Part shown: positions 37,524 through 46,582 of the stretch, piece by piece | Layout: each line of letters begins with the position of its first letter | How positions within the stretch are numbered: position 1 is the first letter of the stretch | Assembly: GCF_000372525.1 (NCBI RefSeq) | Contig: NZ_AQUR01000107.1 | Coordinates: 124,001 to 188,000, forward strand | Direction: 5' to 3' | Length of the DNA: 64,000 nt | Origin: Cupriavidus neocaledonicus | GTDB lineage: Bacteria; Pseudomonadota; Gammaproteobacteria; Burkholderiales; Burkholderiaceae | Made by a program: the position numbers and the translations under genes | Notes under the pieces: model-generated | Database searches by the model: none | The model's input: only the letters and a program-made list of their open reading frames with translations | Told to the model about the DNA's origin: nothing

Positions 37524-38960
37524 ATGCTGATCTGGTTTGTCATCATCTACTGGGTAATCTCGGTCGGCATCGGCCTGTGGGCGGCGCTGCGCGTGCGCAA
37601 CACCACCGATTTCGCCGTCGCCGGGCGCAGCCTGCCGTTCCATATCGTCACCGCCACCGTCTTTGCCACCTGGTTCGGCTCGGAGACGGTGCTGGGCATC
37701 CCCGCCGTGTTCCTGAAGGAAGGCCTGTCGGGCGTGGTGTCCGATCCGTTCGGGTCGTCGCTGTGCCTGATCCTGGTGGGCCTGTTCTTCGCCCGGCCGC
37801 TGTACCGGATGAACCTGCTGACCATCGGCGACTACTACCACAATCGCTACGGCCGGCTGGCCGAGGTGCTGACCACGCTGTGCATCGTGGTCTCCTACCT
37901 GGGCTGGGTCGCGGCGCAGATCAAGGCGCTGGGGCTGGTGTTCTATACCGTGTCGGACGGCGCGCTGTCGCAGGAGGCCGGCATGATGATCGGCGCCGCC
38001 AGCGTGCTGGTCTATACGCTGTTCGGCGGCATGTGGTCGGTGGCGATCACCGACTTCATCCAGATGATCATCATCGTGATCGGCATGATGTATATCGGCT
38101 ACGAGGTCAGCGGCCAGGCCGGCGGCGTGACCGCGGTGGTGTCGCACGCCGCCGCGGCCGGCAAGTTCGAGTTCCTGCCGTCGCTCGATGTCGTGCAGAT
38201 CATCGGCTTCGCCGCGGCGCTGTTCACCATGATGCTGGGCTCGATCCCGCAGCAGGACGTGTTCCAGCGGGTGACCTCGTCGCGCACCGAGCAGATCGCC
38301 GGGCGCGCCTCGGTGCTGGGCGGCGTGCTGTACTTCTGCTTCGCCTTTATCCCGATGTTCCTGGCGTATTCGGCCACGCTGATCGACCCGGGCATGGTGG
38401 CGAAGTACATCGACACCGACTCGCAGCTGATCCTGCCGCAGCTGATCCTGCAGCACGCGCCGATGTTCGCGCAGGTGATGTTCTTCGGCGCGCTGCTGTC
38501 GGCGATCAAGAGCTGCGCCTCGGCGACGCTGCTGGCGCCGTCGGTAACCTTTGCCGAGAACATCCTGCGGCCGTACTTCCGCCATCTCGACGACAAGCAG
38601 TTCCTGCGCGTGATGCAGACCGTGGTGCTGGTGTTCACCACGCTGGTGACGCTGTTCGCGCTGAACTCGCACCTGTCGATCTTCCATATGGTCGAAAATG
38701 CCTACAAGGTCACGCTGGTGTCGTCGTTCGTGCCGCTCGCCTTCGGCATGTTCTGGAAGCACGCCACCCGCCAGGGCGGGCTGGCCGCGATCCTGCTGGG
38801 GCTGTCGTCCTGGCTGACCTGCGAGATCGCCTTTGCCGACGCCGTGGTGCCGCCCCAGATGGTGGGCCTGCTGTTCTCGGTCAGCGGCATGGTGATCGGT
38901 TCGCTGCTGCCGCAGTGGATTGCAGATCACGCGCCGGTCAAGGAAGTCCATATCGCCTGA
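37524..38960 (+). CDS. Sodium:solute symporter family (SSS) transporter
   Basis: 478 residues with about 13 hydrophobic segments. SSS marks are DFAVAGRSLPFHIVTATVFATWFGSE (broken here into its core FATWFGSETVLGIP), YLGWVAAQIKALG and LGSIPQQDVFQRVTSSR. The family takes up solutes with Na+: pantothenate, proline, acetate, short organic acids. The substrate is not readable, and no enzyme gene neighbours it. The ATG at 37524 begins directly in the first helix (MLIWFVIIYWVISVGIGLW), as usual. It is probably a single-gene unit; fmdB starts after a separate promoter-like sequence. Confidence 0.88.
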   Translation: MLIWFVIIYWVISVGIGLWAALRVRNTTDFAVAGRSLPFHIVTATVFATWFGSETVLGIPAVFLKEGLSGVVSDPFGSSLCLILVGLFFARPLYRMNLLTIGDYYHNRYGRLAEVLTTLCIVVSYLGWVAAQIKALGLVFYTVSDGALSQEAGMMIGAASVLVYTLFGGMWSVAITDFIQMIIIVIGMMYIGYEVSGQAGGVTAVVSHAAAAGKFEFLPSLDVVQIIGFAAALFTMMLGSIPQQDVFQRVTSSRTEQIAGRASVLGGVLYFCFAFIPMFLAYSATLIDPGMVAKYIDTDSQLILPQLILQHAPMFAQVMFFGALLSAIKSCASATLLAPSVTFAENILRPYFRHLDDKQFLRVMQTVVLVFTTLVTLFALNSHLSIFHMVENAYKVTLVSSFVPLAFGMFWKHATRQGGLAAILLGLSSWLTCEIAFADAVVPPQMVGLLFSVSGMVIGSLLPQWIADHAPVKEVHIA

Positions 38961-39016
38961 CGGCGCGGGGCCGCCCACCCCCTTATTTCCGCCGATCAGG
39001 CAGCCCCGGAACGGTT

Positions 39017-39022
39017 TATAAT
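39017..39022 (+). promoter_or_regulatory. -10 box before the fmdB-DUF502-aspS genes
   Basis: Perfect TATAAT about 100 bases upstream of the fmdB-like start; no convincing -35. A GC hairpin (CCGCGCGGGATATTCCCGCGG, 39040-39060) lies in the predicted leader. Confidence 0.45.
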
Positions 39023-39124
39023 TCAAGGCTTTGCATCGCCGCGCGGGATATTCCCGCGGCCGCCCGGCCGGCGGCGATGCCCGCCCTGGTACCGATTCCC
39101 AAGTTTTTCTCGCGAAATAACACC

Positions 39125-39460
39125 ATGCCGATCTATGCCTACCGTTGCGACGCCTGCGGCCACGGGCGCGATGTGCTGCAGAAAATGAGCGATGCCCCGT
39201 TGACGGACTGCCCGTCGTGCGGCGCCGCCGGCGCATTCAAGAAGCAGCTGACCGCTGCCGGCTTCCAGCTCAAGGGCTCGGGCTGGTACGTGACCGACTT
39301 CCGCGGCGGCAGCGGCGGCGCCAGCGCGCCGGCTGCGGGCGGCGCGGCGGCAGGCGCGGCAGCGGCCAGCGCTCCGGCCGCCGCCGAATCGTCTGCCGCG
39401 AGCACCACCGCGGCCACGCCGGCCGCCGGCGGCTGCGGCAGCGCCTGCGCCTGCCACTGA
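39125..39460 (+). CDS. FmdB-type zinc-ribbon protein
   Basis: 111 residues. MPIYAYRCDACGHGRDVLQK and DCPSCGAAG form the two CxxC knuckles of the FmdB putative regulatory domain (about residues 1-60, ending KGSGWYVTDFRG). A 45-residue Ala/Ser/Gly tail follows, and the last nine residues hold three more cysteines (CGSACACH). Function is unknown; zinc or Fe-S binding is inferred. It precedes a DUF502 gene and aspS, a common beta-proteobacterial order. The start follows AATAACACC with no strong ribosome site, but the conserved MPIYxYxC opening decides it. Confidence 0.9.
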   Translation: MPIYAYRCDACGHGRDVLQKMSDAPLTDCPSCGAAGAFKKQLTAAGFQLKGSGWYVTDFRGGSGGASAPAAGGAAAGAAAASAPAAAESSAASTTAATPAAGGCGSACACH

Positions 39461-39474
39461 GCCGGACCCGCCCC

Positions 39475-40197
39475 GTGGTAGCCAAGAAGACTTCCGCCCT
39501 GAAAACCTGGTTCCTGACCGGGCTGCTGGTGCTGGTGCCGCTGGGCATCACGCTGTGGGTGCTGAGCCTGATCATCGGCACGATGGACCAGAGCCTGGCG
39601 CTGCTGCCCGAGGCCTGGCGGCCGGACCGGCTGATGTTCGGCAAGCGCGTGACCGGCCTCGGCGCGATCCTGACGCTGCTGTTCATCCTGCTGGTCGGGC
39701 TGCTGGCGCATAACTTCATCGGCCAGCGCCTGGTGCGCTGGTGGGAAGCGCTGCTGGGCCACATCCCCGTGGTGGGCCCGATCTACACCAGCGTCAAGCA
39801 GGTTTCGGACACGCTGCTGTCGTCGTCGGGCAATGCCTTCCGCAAGGCGCTGCTGGTGCAGTACCCGCGCGAGGGCTCGTGGACCATCGCCTTCCTGACC
39901 GGCCGCCCCGGCGGTGACGTGCAGAACCACCTGCAGGGCGAGTACGTCAGCGTCTACGTGCCGACCACCCCCAATCCGACCTCGGGCTTCTTCCTGATGA
40001 TGCCCAAGGCCGACACCATCGAACTCGACATGACCGTCGACGCCGCGCTCAAGTACATCGTCTCGATGGGCGTGGTGGCACCGGCGGAATTGCCGCGCAA
40101 GAACGGCAGCGCGCCCCGGCCGGCTGCCCCGTCCGGTGCGGCGAGTGTGGCCGGCAGGTCCAGCAGCGAGGAACCGGTCCAGACCACCGATCCTTGA
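39475..40197 (+). CDS. DUF502-family inner-membrane protein
   Basis: 240 residues from a GTG start at 39475 (MVAKKTSALKTWFLTG), 14 bases after fmdB. Two hydrophobic segments (FLTGLLVLVPLGITLWVLSLI; ILTLLFILLVGLLAHNF) are followed by the conserved IPVVGPIYTSVKQVSDTLL and VYVPTTPNPTSGFFLM. A Ser/Pro-rich tail follows. DUF502 proteins are widespread and uncharacterised in bacteria. The longer open frame from 39145 is the shadow of fmdB. aspS follows 65 bases later on the same strand. Confidence 0.9.
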   Translation: MVAKKTSALKTWFLTGLLVLVPLGITLWVLSLIIGTMDQSLALLPEAWRPDRLMFGKRVTGLGAILTLLFILLVGLLAHNFIGQRLVRWWEALLGHIPVVGPIYTSVKQVSDTLLSSSGNAFRKALLVQYPREGSWTIAFLTGRPGGDVQNHLQGEYVSVYVPTTPNPTSGFFLMMPKADTIELDMTVDAALKYIVSMGVVAPAELPRKNGSAPRPAAPSGAASVAGRSSSEEPVQTTDP

Positions 40198-40262
40198 GCC
40201 TCCAAACTGATCACGGGCTGCACGATGCAATCGGGCAGCCGCGTTTTACCGGGAATTTCCTT

Positions 40263-42071
40263 ATGTCCTCCATGCGTACTCACTACTGCGGTCTGGTGAC
40301 CGAACAATTCTCGGGCCAGGAAGTGGCCCTGACCGGCTGGGTCCAGCGCCGCCGCGACCATGGCGGCGTGATCTTCATCGACCTGCGCGACCGCGAGGGC
40401 CTGGTGCAGGTGGTGTGCGACCCGGATCGCCCCGAGATGTTCAAGGCCGCGGAAGAGATCCGCAACGAGTTCTGCATTCGCGTCACCGGCAAGGTCCGTC
40501 CGCGCCCGGCCGGCACCGAGAACGCCAACCTGACTTCGGGCAAGATCGAGGTGCTGTGCCACGAGCTGACCGTGCTGAACCCGTCGGTCACGCCCCCGTT
40601 CCAGCTCGACGACGACAACCTGTCGGAGACCACGCGCCTGACGCACCGCGTGCTCGACCTGCGCCGCCCGCAGATGCAGTACAACCTGCGCCTGCGCTAC
40701 AAGGTGGCGATGGAAGTGCGCAAGTTCCTCGACGCGCAGGGCTTCATCGACATCGAGACGCCGATGCTGGGCAAGAGCACGCCCGAAGGCGCGCGCGACT
40801 ACCTGGTGCCGTCGCGGGTGAACCCGGGCCACTTCTTCGCGCTGCCGCAATCGCCGCAGATCTTCAAGCAGATGCTGATGGTGTCGGGCTTCGACCGCTA
40901 CTACCAGATCACCAAGTGCTTCCGCGACGAAGACCTGCGCGCCGACCGCCAGCCCGAATTCACGCAGATCGACTGCGAGACCTCGTTCCTGACCGAGCAG
41001 GAGATCCGCGACCTGTTCGAGGACATGATGCGCACGGTGTTCAAGAACGCCATCGACGTCGACCTCGACGCGAAATTCCCGGTGATGGAGTTCCGCGAGG
41101 CCATGGCCCGCTTCGGCTCGGACAAGCCTGACCTGCGCGTCAAGCTGGAATTCACCGAGCTGACCGAGGTGATGAAGGACGTCGACTTCAAGGTGTTCTC
41201 GGGTCCGGCCAACAGCGACAACGGCCGCGTGGTCGGCCTGCGCGTGCCCGGCGGCGGTGCGATCTCGCGCGGCGAGATCGACGCCTACACCCAGTTCGTC
41301 GGCATCTACGGCGCCAAGGGCCTGGCCTGGATCAAGGTCAACGAAGTCGCCAAGGGCCGCGACGGGCTGCAGTCGCCGATCGTCAAGAACCTGCACGACG
41401 CCGCCATTGCCGAGATCCTGAAGCGCACCGGCGCGCAGGACGGCGACATCATCTTCTTCGGCGCCGACAAGGCCAAGGTGGTCAACGACTCGATCGGCGC
41501 GCTGCGCCTGAAGATCGGCCATTCCGACTTCGGCAAGGCCAACGGCCTGTTCGAGGACGCCTGGAAGCCGCTGTGGGTGGTGGACTTCCCGATGTTCGAG
41601 TACGACGAGGAAGACGCGCGCTGGGTGGCGATGCACCACCCGTTCACCAGCCCCAAGGACGAGCACCTGGAATACCTCGAGACCGACCCGGGCAAGTGCC
41701 TGGCCAAGGCCTACGACATGGTGCTGAACGGCTGGGAAATGGGCGGCGGCTCGGTGCGGATCTTCCGTTCGGACATCCAGAGCAAGGTGTTCCGCGCGCT
41801 CAAGATCAACGACGAGGAAGCCCGCGCCAAGTTCGGCTACCTGCTCGACGCGCTGCAGTACGGCGCGCCTCCGCACGGCGGCCTGGCCTTCGGCCTGGAC
41901 CGCATCGTCACCATGATGGCCGGTGCCGACTCGATCCGCGACGTGATCGCCTTCCCCAAGACCCAGCGTGCCCAGGACCTGCTGACGCAGGCGCCGAGCT
42001 CGGTCGACGAGAAGCAGCTGCGCGAGCTGCATATCCGCCTGCGCACCGCCGAACCGAAGCCCAACGCCTGA
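40263..42071 (+). CDS. aspS: Aspartyl-tRNA synthetase
   Basis: 602 residues. The OB-fold anticodon domain (GWVQRRRDHGGVIFIDLRDREG) is followed by class II motif 2, QITKCFRDEDLRADRQPEF, the bacterial GAD insertion (about 290-420), and motif 3, GLAFGLDRIVTMMAG. It charges tRNA-Asp; whether it also charges tRNA-Asn depends on asnS or gatCAB elsewhere. Two ATG codons (40263 and 40272) are possible; both keep the conserved MRTHYCG. A strong bidirectional terminator lies 25 bases after the stop. Confidence 0.97.
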   Translation: MSSMRTHYCGLVTEQFSGQEVALTGWVQRRRDHGGVIFIDLRDREGLVQVVCDPDRPEMFKAAEEIRNEFCIRVTGKVRPRPAGTENANLTSGKIEVLCHELTVLNPSVTPPFQLDDDNLSETTRLTHRVLDLRRPQMQYNLRLRYKVAMEVRKFLDAQGFIDIETPMLGKSTPEGARDYLVPSRVNPGHFFALPQSPQIFKQMLMVSGFDRYYQITKCFRDEDLRADRQPEFTQIDCETSFLTEQEIRDLFEDMMRTVFKNAIDVDLDAKFPVMEFREAMARFGSDKPDLRVKLEFTELTEVMKDVDFKVFSGPANSDNGRVVGLRVPGGGAISRGEIDAYTQFVGIYGAKGLAWIKVNEVAKGRDGLQSPIVKNLHDAAIAEILKRTGAQDGDIIFFGADKAKVVNDSIGALRLKIGHSDFGKANGLFEDAWKPLWVVDFPMFEYDEEDARWVAMHHPFTSPKDEHLEYLETDPGKCLAKAYDMVLNGWEMGGGSVRIFRSDIQSKVFRALKINDEEARAKFGYLLDALQYGAPPHGGLAFGLDRIVTMMAGADSIRDVIAFPKTQRAQDLLTQAPSSVDEKQLRELHIRLRTAEPKPNA

Positions 42072-42095
42072 CCGGTTCCGGGTCGCATGATCCGC

Positions 42096-42126
42096 AAAAA
42101 AAGCCGCGCGGTTGCGCGGCTTTTTT
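42096..42126. terminator. Intrinsic terminator after aspS (A- and T-flanked)
   Basis: A7 - GCCGCGC - GGTT - GCGCGGC - T6, a 7-bp GC stem flanked by A and T runs that extends pairing; it would act on plus-strand transcripts leaving aspS. Confidence 0.92.
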
Positions 42127-42273
42127 CTTTTTGCGCAACATCGGCGCCGGGCGCATTGGTTTCGATTTGTTACCGGTCGGAACGAAGGCGGCGGCGGGCC
42201 GGTCTTCTTCCTTTGACACGCAATTTGCCGAGGGGCCCTGTCATGAAGGTTCCCGGCACTCGGGAGGAAATTC

Positions 42274-43191
42274 GTGAACCTGAACCTGGATACCGAACTG
42301 ATCCGCCAGTTCCTGCTGACCCACCAGGAGACCATCCTGACCTGGCTGGCGGCGGGACTGATCATGATGCTGCTGGCCCGTTTCGAGCTGCGCCGCGCCC
42401 AGCGCCGCGCGGCGCAGGCCATGTCCGAATCGGTGGCGACCACGGTGGCCGCCTGCGTGCCGGATATCGCCCACGCGGTGCAGGCGGCGTCGCCCCAGGC
42501 GGTGGCCGAGCCGGTCGAGATGCAGCGCGCCGAAGCCCTGCGCCGGCTGGCGCTGGACACCGTCGGCGTGGTGATGACGCGCGGGCGCTGGCTCGACGAG
42601 CTCGGCAACCTGCGCCTGGCCGACGATGCCCTGCTTGCCGGCCAGCGCGCCGACGGCGCCGATCCGCTGCTGGTGGTGGCGCCGCAACCGGTGGTGCAGG
42701 CCTACCTCGATGCGCAGCGCGTGTTCGAGGACGAGGCCGCGCAGGTGCAGGCGCTGCGCCGCGATGCCCAGCGCGTGCAGGAGGCGCTGCAGGCGCTGGA
42801 CGCCGAGGCCGCCCATATCGAACAGGAAACCGGCAGCATCGTGCTGCGCTTCGAGCAGGTCAACGCGCAGGCAGCGCAGGGCATGGATGGCGGCGATTAC
42901 CAGCGCTTCCTGATCCAGAAGTACAACACGCTGGGCCAGCGCGAGAAGGAAATCGCGCAAGAGCGCACGCGGCTGCAGGACGAAGCGCGGCAGCGCGCCG
43001 AGACCCTGGCCACGCACGCGCATGCCGCCTCCAGGCGCTACCGCCACGCGCTGGCGCCGCTGATGGAGCAGTTGCGCGCGGCCTGGGGCCATGGCGAGTC
43101 GCCGCAGGTGTTCGACACCTGGCAGCGCCACGGCGGCACCGAGCCCTACCTGGCCCCGCACGGCATGCACGGCGCGCGCAGCGCCGCCTGA
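42274..43191 (+). CDS. Unrecognised coiled-coil protein with one N-terminal membrane helix
   Basis: 305 residues from a GTG start with a clear GGGAGGAAA site seven bases upstream. One hydrophobic helix is at about 19-36 (TILTWLAAGLIMMLLARF) after a short polar N-terminus. Long charged helices run from about 130 to 255 (LDAQRVFEDEAAQVQALRR; LGQREKEIAQERTRLQDEA), and a conserved-looking DGGDYQRFLIQKYNTL lies between them. I do not recognise a family. The layout (anchor plus ~120-residue coiled coil) suggests a cytoplasmic scaffold or envelope-linked structural protein. It has its own terminator upstream and is 97 bases before nudB. Confidence 0.82.
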   Translation: MNLNLDTELIRQFLLTHQETILTWLAAGLIMMLLARFELRRAQRRAAQAMSESVATTVAACVPDIAHAVQAASPQAVAEPVEMQRAEALRRLALDTVGVVMTRGRWLDELGNLRLADDALLAGQRADGADPLLVVAPQPVVQAYLDAQRVFEDEAAQVQALRRDAQRVQEALQALDAEAAHIEQETGSIVLRFEQVNAQAAQGMDGGDYQRFLIQKYNTLGQREKEIAQERTRLQDEARQRAETLATHAHAASRRYRHALAPLMEQLRAAWGHGESPQVFDTWQRHGGTEPYLAPHGMHGARSAA

Positions 43192-43288
43192 TCCGGCCGG
43201 AAGTCGGGGCGCCCGCGCGCGGCGCCGCTTTCCCGTGGCAAGCGCGCGCGCCTGCGCTATCCTTGGGTTTGTCCTTTGGCCCAGACCC

Positions 43289-43792
43289 ATGTCATACAAG
43301 ATCCCGGAATCCGTGCTGGTGGTGATTTACACGCCAGATCTTCAAGTCTTGCTGCTGGAACGCGCCGATCGCCCGGGCTTCTGGCAGTCCGTCACCGGCA
43401 GCCTCGACACCGTGGACGAACCCCTGGCGCTGACCGCCGCGCGTGAAGTCGCCGAGGAAACCGGCATCATCGCCGGCGAGCACCAGCTGACCGACTGGGG
43501 CCATGCCATCCAGTACGACATCTATCCGCAGTGGCGCCACCGCTACGCCGAAGGGGTGACCCGCAATACCGAACACTGGTTCGGCCTGCGCGTGACCGAG
43601 GCGCTGCCGGTGACGCTGGCGCCACGCGAACACCTGCAATACAAGTGGCTGCCTTGGCAGCAGGCGGCGCAGCAATGCTTTTCCAGCAGCAATGCCGACG
43701 CCATCCGCCAGCTGGCGTGGCGCGCGTCCGGCGTAACGGCGGCAACGGACAGAGATGCCAGCCGTCACGCCGCCGTCGGAGGGCAGCCATGA
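43289..43792 (+). CDS. nudB: Dihydroneopterin triphosphate diphosphatase (Nudix)
   Basis: 167 residues. The Nudix box is G-SLDTVDEPLALTAAREVAEETGI (about residues 37-60), with MSYKIPESVLVVIYTP at the N-terminus and the WFGLRV segment as in NudB. The enzyme removes pyrophosphate from dihydroneopterin triphosphate in folate synthesis. It is downstream of aspS, as in several proteobacteria. The last ~20 residues are a variable tail. Its TGA overlaps the ATG of the next gene (ATGA). Confidence 0.92.
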   Translation: MSYKIPESVLVVIYTPDLQVLLLERADRPGFWQSVTGSLDTVDEPLALTAAREVAEETGIIAGEHQLTDWGHAIQYDIYPQWRHRYAEGVTRNTEHWFGLRVTEALPVTLAPREHLQYKWLPWQQAAQQCFSSSNADAIRQLAWRASGVTAATDRDASRHAAVGGQP

Positions 43793-44571
43793 AGCTGCGC
43801 GTGGTCACCTACAACATCCACAAGGGAGTGACCGGCATCGCGCGGCGCCCGCGCATCCAGAACGTGCGTGCCGGCCTGCACGCGATGGACGCGGACATCG
43901 TCTTCCTGCAGGAAGTGCAGGACCGCAACGACCGGCTGGTGGCCGCGGCGCTGTTCGACCCGGAACACACCCAGCTCAATTACCTCGCCACCGACGCCTA
44001 TCCGCATTCGGTCTACGGCCGCAACGCAGTCTATGACTACGGCCACCACGGCAACGCGATCCTGTCGCGCCATCCGATCCTGATGTCCGAAAACCTCGAT
44101 ATTTCCGACCACCGCTTCGAGCAGCGCGGGCTGCTGCACGCGGTGGCGGACGTGCACGGCGTCGAGACCCACCTGATCTGCGTGCATTTCGGCCTGTTCG
44201 CGCGCAGCCGTGCGCGCCAGGCCGAGGCGCTGGTGGAGCGGGTGCAGAACGTGGTGCCGGCGGGCGTGCCGCTGGTGATCGCCGGCGACTTCAACGACTG
44301 GAACCACCGGCTCGACGCGCAGATCTGCAATACGCTGGGCGCGGTCGAGGCCTCGCACGCACGCGGCGCGCGGCTGCATACCTTCCCCAGCCATATGCCG
44401 TGGTGGCAGCTCGACCGCATCTATGTGCGCGGCTACGAGATCGAGCGCGCCCACGCGCTGACCGGGCGCGACTGGGCGCAACGCTCCGACCACGTGCCGC
44501 TGGTGGCGGAACTGGGGCATCCGCTGGGCGGGATGGTGGAGCGGGACACGCCCGCGGACAAGGCCGCCTGA
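43789..44571 (+). CDS. Endonuclease/exonuclease/phosphatase-family protein (YbhP-like)
   Basis: 260 residues. The EEP fold motifs are RVVTYNIHKGV, VFLQEVQDRND (catalytic Glu), HGNAILSRHPI, VIAGDFNDWN and the terminal RSDHVPLVAEL (Asp-His). The substrate could be a phosphodiester in lipid or nucleic acid. In E. coli ybhP lies next to clsB; here a clsB-like gene follows within 0.7 kb, with mobB inserted on the other strand. That supports a membrane phospholipid role by inference. It is translationally coupled to nudB by a four-base overlap. Confidence 0.9.
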   Translation: MKLRVVTYNIHKGVTGIARRPRIQNVRAGLHAMDADIVFLQEVQDRNDRLVAAALFDPEHTQLNYLATDAYPHSVYGRNAVYDYGHHGNAILSRHPILMSENLDISDHRFEQRGLLHAVADVHGVETHLICVHFGLFARSRARQAEALVERVQNVVPAGVPLVIAGDFNDWNHRLDAQICNTLGAVEASHARGARLHTFPSHMPWWQLDRIYVRGYEIERAHALTGRDWAQRSDHVPLVAELGHPLGGMVERDTPADKAA

Positions 44572-44606
44572 GGCCGCTTGATGCCGCTTGATGCCGCCCG
44601 AAGCGG

Positions 44607-45146
44607 TCAGCCCGCGCCGCTGCGGCTCCCGCGCACGGGAATGGGATAGTCGCGGATAAAGGCGAACACCGCCTGCGCATCGTTCAGGTCCAGCACCGGC
44701 AACGTGGTCATGGCGGCGACCGCGGCGGGATCGTCGCTCGCCACCGCCACCACGCCCGGCACTTCGTCCCACAGCGGCGCACGGCCCAGCGCGGGGCGGA
44801 ACACTTCCAGCTTGGGAAAATCGCTGCGCTTGTAGCCTTCCACCAGCACCAGGTCGGTGTCGGGCGGCAGCACCGCGAGCGCATCGTCGAGTTCGGGGGA
44901 CGGCACGGCTTCGGGGTAATGGCGCATCAGCGTCAGGTGGCGCGCGCCGACCAGCACGACGTTGGCACAGCCGGCCGCGCGCATGCGCCATGAATCCTTG
45001 CCGGGCGTGTCGGGATCGAAGCCGTGGTGGGTGTGCTTGACGCCGGCCACGCGCAGGCCGGCGCCGACAAAGCAGGGGATGAGCTGGTCCAGCAGCGTGG
45101 TCTTGCCGCTGCCGGACGAACCGGTAATGCCGAATACCTTCACCAT
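44607..45146 (-). CDS. mobB: Molybdopterin-guanine dinucleotide biosynthesis adaptor MobB
   Basis: 179 residues. The P-loop is FGITGSSGSGKTTLLDQLI (residues 5-23). VAGVKHTHHGFDPDTPGKDSWRM and LVLVEGYKRSDFPKLEVFR are the MobB signatures. MobB binds GTP and assists MobA in making bis-MGD cofactor for DMSO-reductase-type enzymes, distinct from the MCD cofactor of the cox cluster. The ATG at 45144-45146 is chosen because the frame upstream (to 45290) is not family-like. It converges on the EEP gene and diverges from the cardiolipin synthase gene. Confidence 0.93.
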   Translation of the reverse strand: MVKVFGITGSSGSGKTTLLDQLIPCFVGAGLRVAGVKHTHHGFDPDTPGKDSWRMRAAGCANVVLVGARHLTLMRHYPEAVPSPELDDALAVLPPDTDLVLVEGYKRSDFPKLEVFRPALGRAPLWDEVPGVVAVASDDPAAVAAMTTLPVLDLNDAQAVFAFIRDYPIPVRGSRSGAG

Positions 45147-45283
45147 GGTTTCCGTAGGGGCGTCGGGAGTCTGCCTGCACGCCGGTATCGGCGCGCAGGG
45201 CATCGGCATCGACGATAGCAGAGTTCCGCGCGCCAATGTGCAGGCGGCGCCTTGCCCGCGGCAAACTGTCCGATAATCACGGC

Positions 45284-46582
45284 ATGTCACGGATCTCCCA
45301 CTCCGCCCAGGCCGAGGACGCCCCGGTGCACGACACCGCCACCACCGGCGAGCCGACCTATCGCCACCACATGCTGCGCTGGGCCTGGCGCCGCGGCAAG
45401 CCCACCCTCGGCAACACCGTGCGGCTGCTGCACGGCGGCCAGGATTTCTTTCCGGCGCTGATCGCCGCGATCGACCAGGCCGCGTTCCAGGTCATGCTGG
45501 AAACCTACATCTATGCCGACGACGAGGTCGGCCGCGCCGTCGCCGACGCGCTGATCCGTGCCGCCGCGCGCGGGGTCGTGGTGCGCGTGACGGTGGACGG
45601 CTTCGGCGCCGGCGACATGCCCGCCGAACTGGCCGAACGCCTGCGCGCGGGCGGGGTGCGGCTGCGCGTGTATCGCGCCTTGCGCGGCTTCCGCCTGGCG
45701 CGGCGCCACCTGCGCCGGCTGCACCGCAAGGTCGCCGTGATCGACCGTCATGTCGCCTTCGTCGGCGGCATCAACATCATCGACGACCATAACCACGGGC
45801 CCTTCGAAGGCGCCAACCTGGGGCCGCGCTATGACTTCGCGGTGCAGGTCAGCGGGCCGCTGGTGGACCGCATCGCGCTGTCGTCCGAGCGGCTCTGGTG
45901 GCGGCTGTCGCTGCGCGAGACGCGCGGCAGCGAGCGCGCCGCGGCGGTCGCCGACTACCCGCTGGTGACCGACCTGCCGGCGCGCCCGGAAGCCACCGGC
46001 GGCATCCGCGCCGCGCTGCTGCTGCGCGACAACCTGCGCAACCGCCGCACCATCGAGCGCGAATACCTGCGCGCGCTGGGTGCCGCGCGTCACGACGTGA
46101 TCCTGGCCAACGCCTACTTCCTGCCCGGCCACAAGATGCGGCGCGCCTTGCTGGCCTGCCGTGCGCGCGGCGTGCGCGTGCGGCTGCTGCTGCAGGGCAT
46201 GGTCGAATACCGGCTGCAGCACTACGCCACCCATGCGCTCTATGCCTCGTTGCTGGAGGCCGGTGTCGAGATCTACGAGTACGCAGACAGCTTCCTGCAC
46301 GCCAAGGTCGGCGTGGTCGACGAGGCCTGGGCCACGGTCGGGTCGAGCAACATGGACCCGTTCAGCCTGCTGCTCGCGCGCGAGGCCAACGTTGCGGTTT
46401 ATGATGCGGCCTTCGCCGCTGAACTGCGCGAAGCGCTGGAGCGGGCCATTGCGCACCGCAGCGTGCGCGTGCTGCCCGACGTGCATGCGCGGCGCTCGCC
46501 GCTGCACCGGCTGGGCAACTGGGCGGCGTATATGCTGCTGCGCCTGGGCGTGATCATCGCCGGCGTCACGGGCCGCTACTGA
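45284..46582 (+). CDS. clsB: Cardiolipin synthase B-like phospholipase D-family enzyme
   Basis: 432 residues with two HKD motifs: LHRKVAVIDRHVAFVGGINI (about residues 146-165) and LHAKVGVVDEAWATVGSSNM. The linker holds MLETYIYADDEVGRAVADAL and NAYFLPGHKMRRALL, typical of ClsB/YbhO. It condenses phosphatidylglycerol with phosphatidylglycerol or phosphatidylethanolamine to make cardiolipin. There is no N-terminal transmembrane pair, as in ClsB and unlike ClsA. The ATG at 45284 is seven bases after GATAAT (45272-45277), so the transcript may be leaderless. Confidence 0.92.
   Translation: MSRISHSAQAEDAPVHDTATTGEPTYRHHMLRWAWRRGKPTLGNTVRLLHGGQDFFPALIAAIDQAAFQVMLETYIYADDEVGRAVADALIRAAARGVVVRVTVDGFGAGDMPAELAERLRAGGVRLRVYRALRGFRLARRHLRRLHRKVAVIDRHVAFVGGINIIDDHNHGPFEGANLGPRYDFAVQVSGPLVDRIALSSERLWWRLSLRETRGSERAAAVADYPLVTDLPARPEATGGIRAALLLRDNLRNRRTIEREYLRALGAARHDVILANAYFLPGHKMRRALLACRARGVRVRLLLQGMVEYRLQHYATHALYASLLEAGVEIYEYADSFLHAKVGVVDEAWATVGSSNMDPFSLLLAREANVAVYDAAFAAELREALERAIAHRSVRVLPDVHARRSPLHRLGNWAAYMLLRLGVIIAGVTGRY

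Noticed and set aside
39954..42608. 884-codon minus-strand open frame over aspS
   Set aside because: Shadow of aspS; low-complexity His/Arg/Leu sequence.
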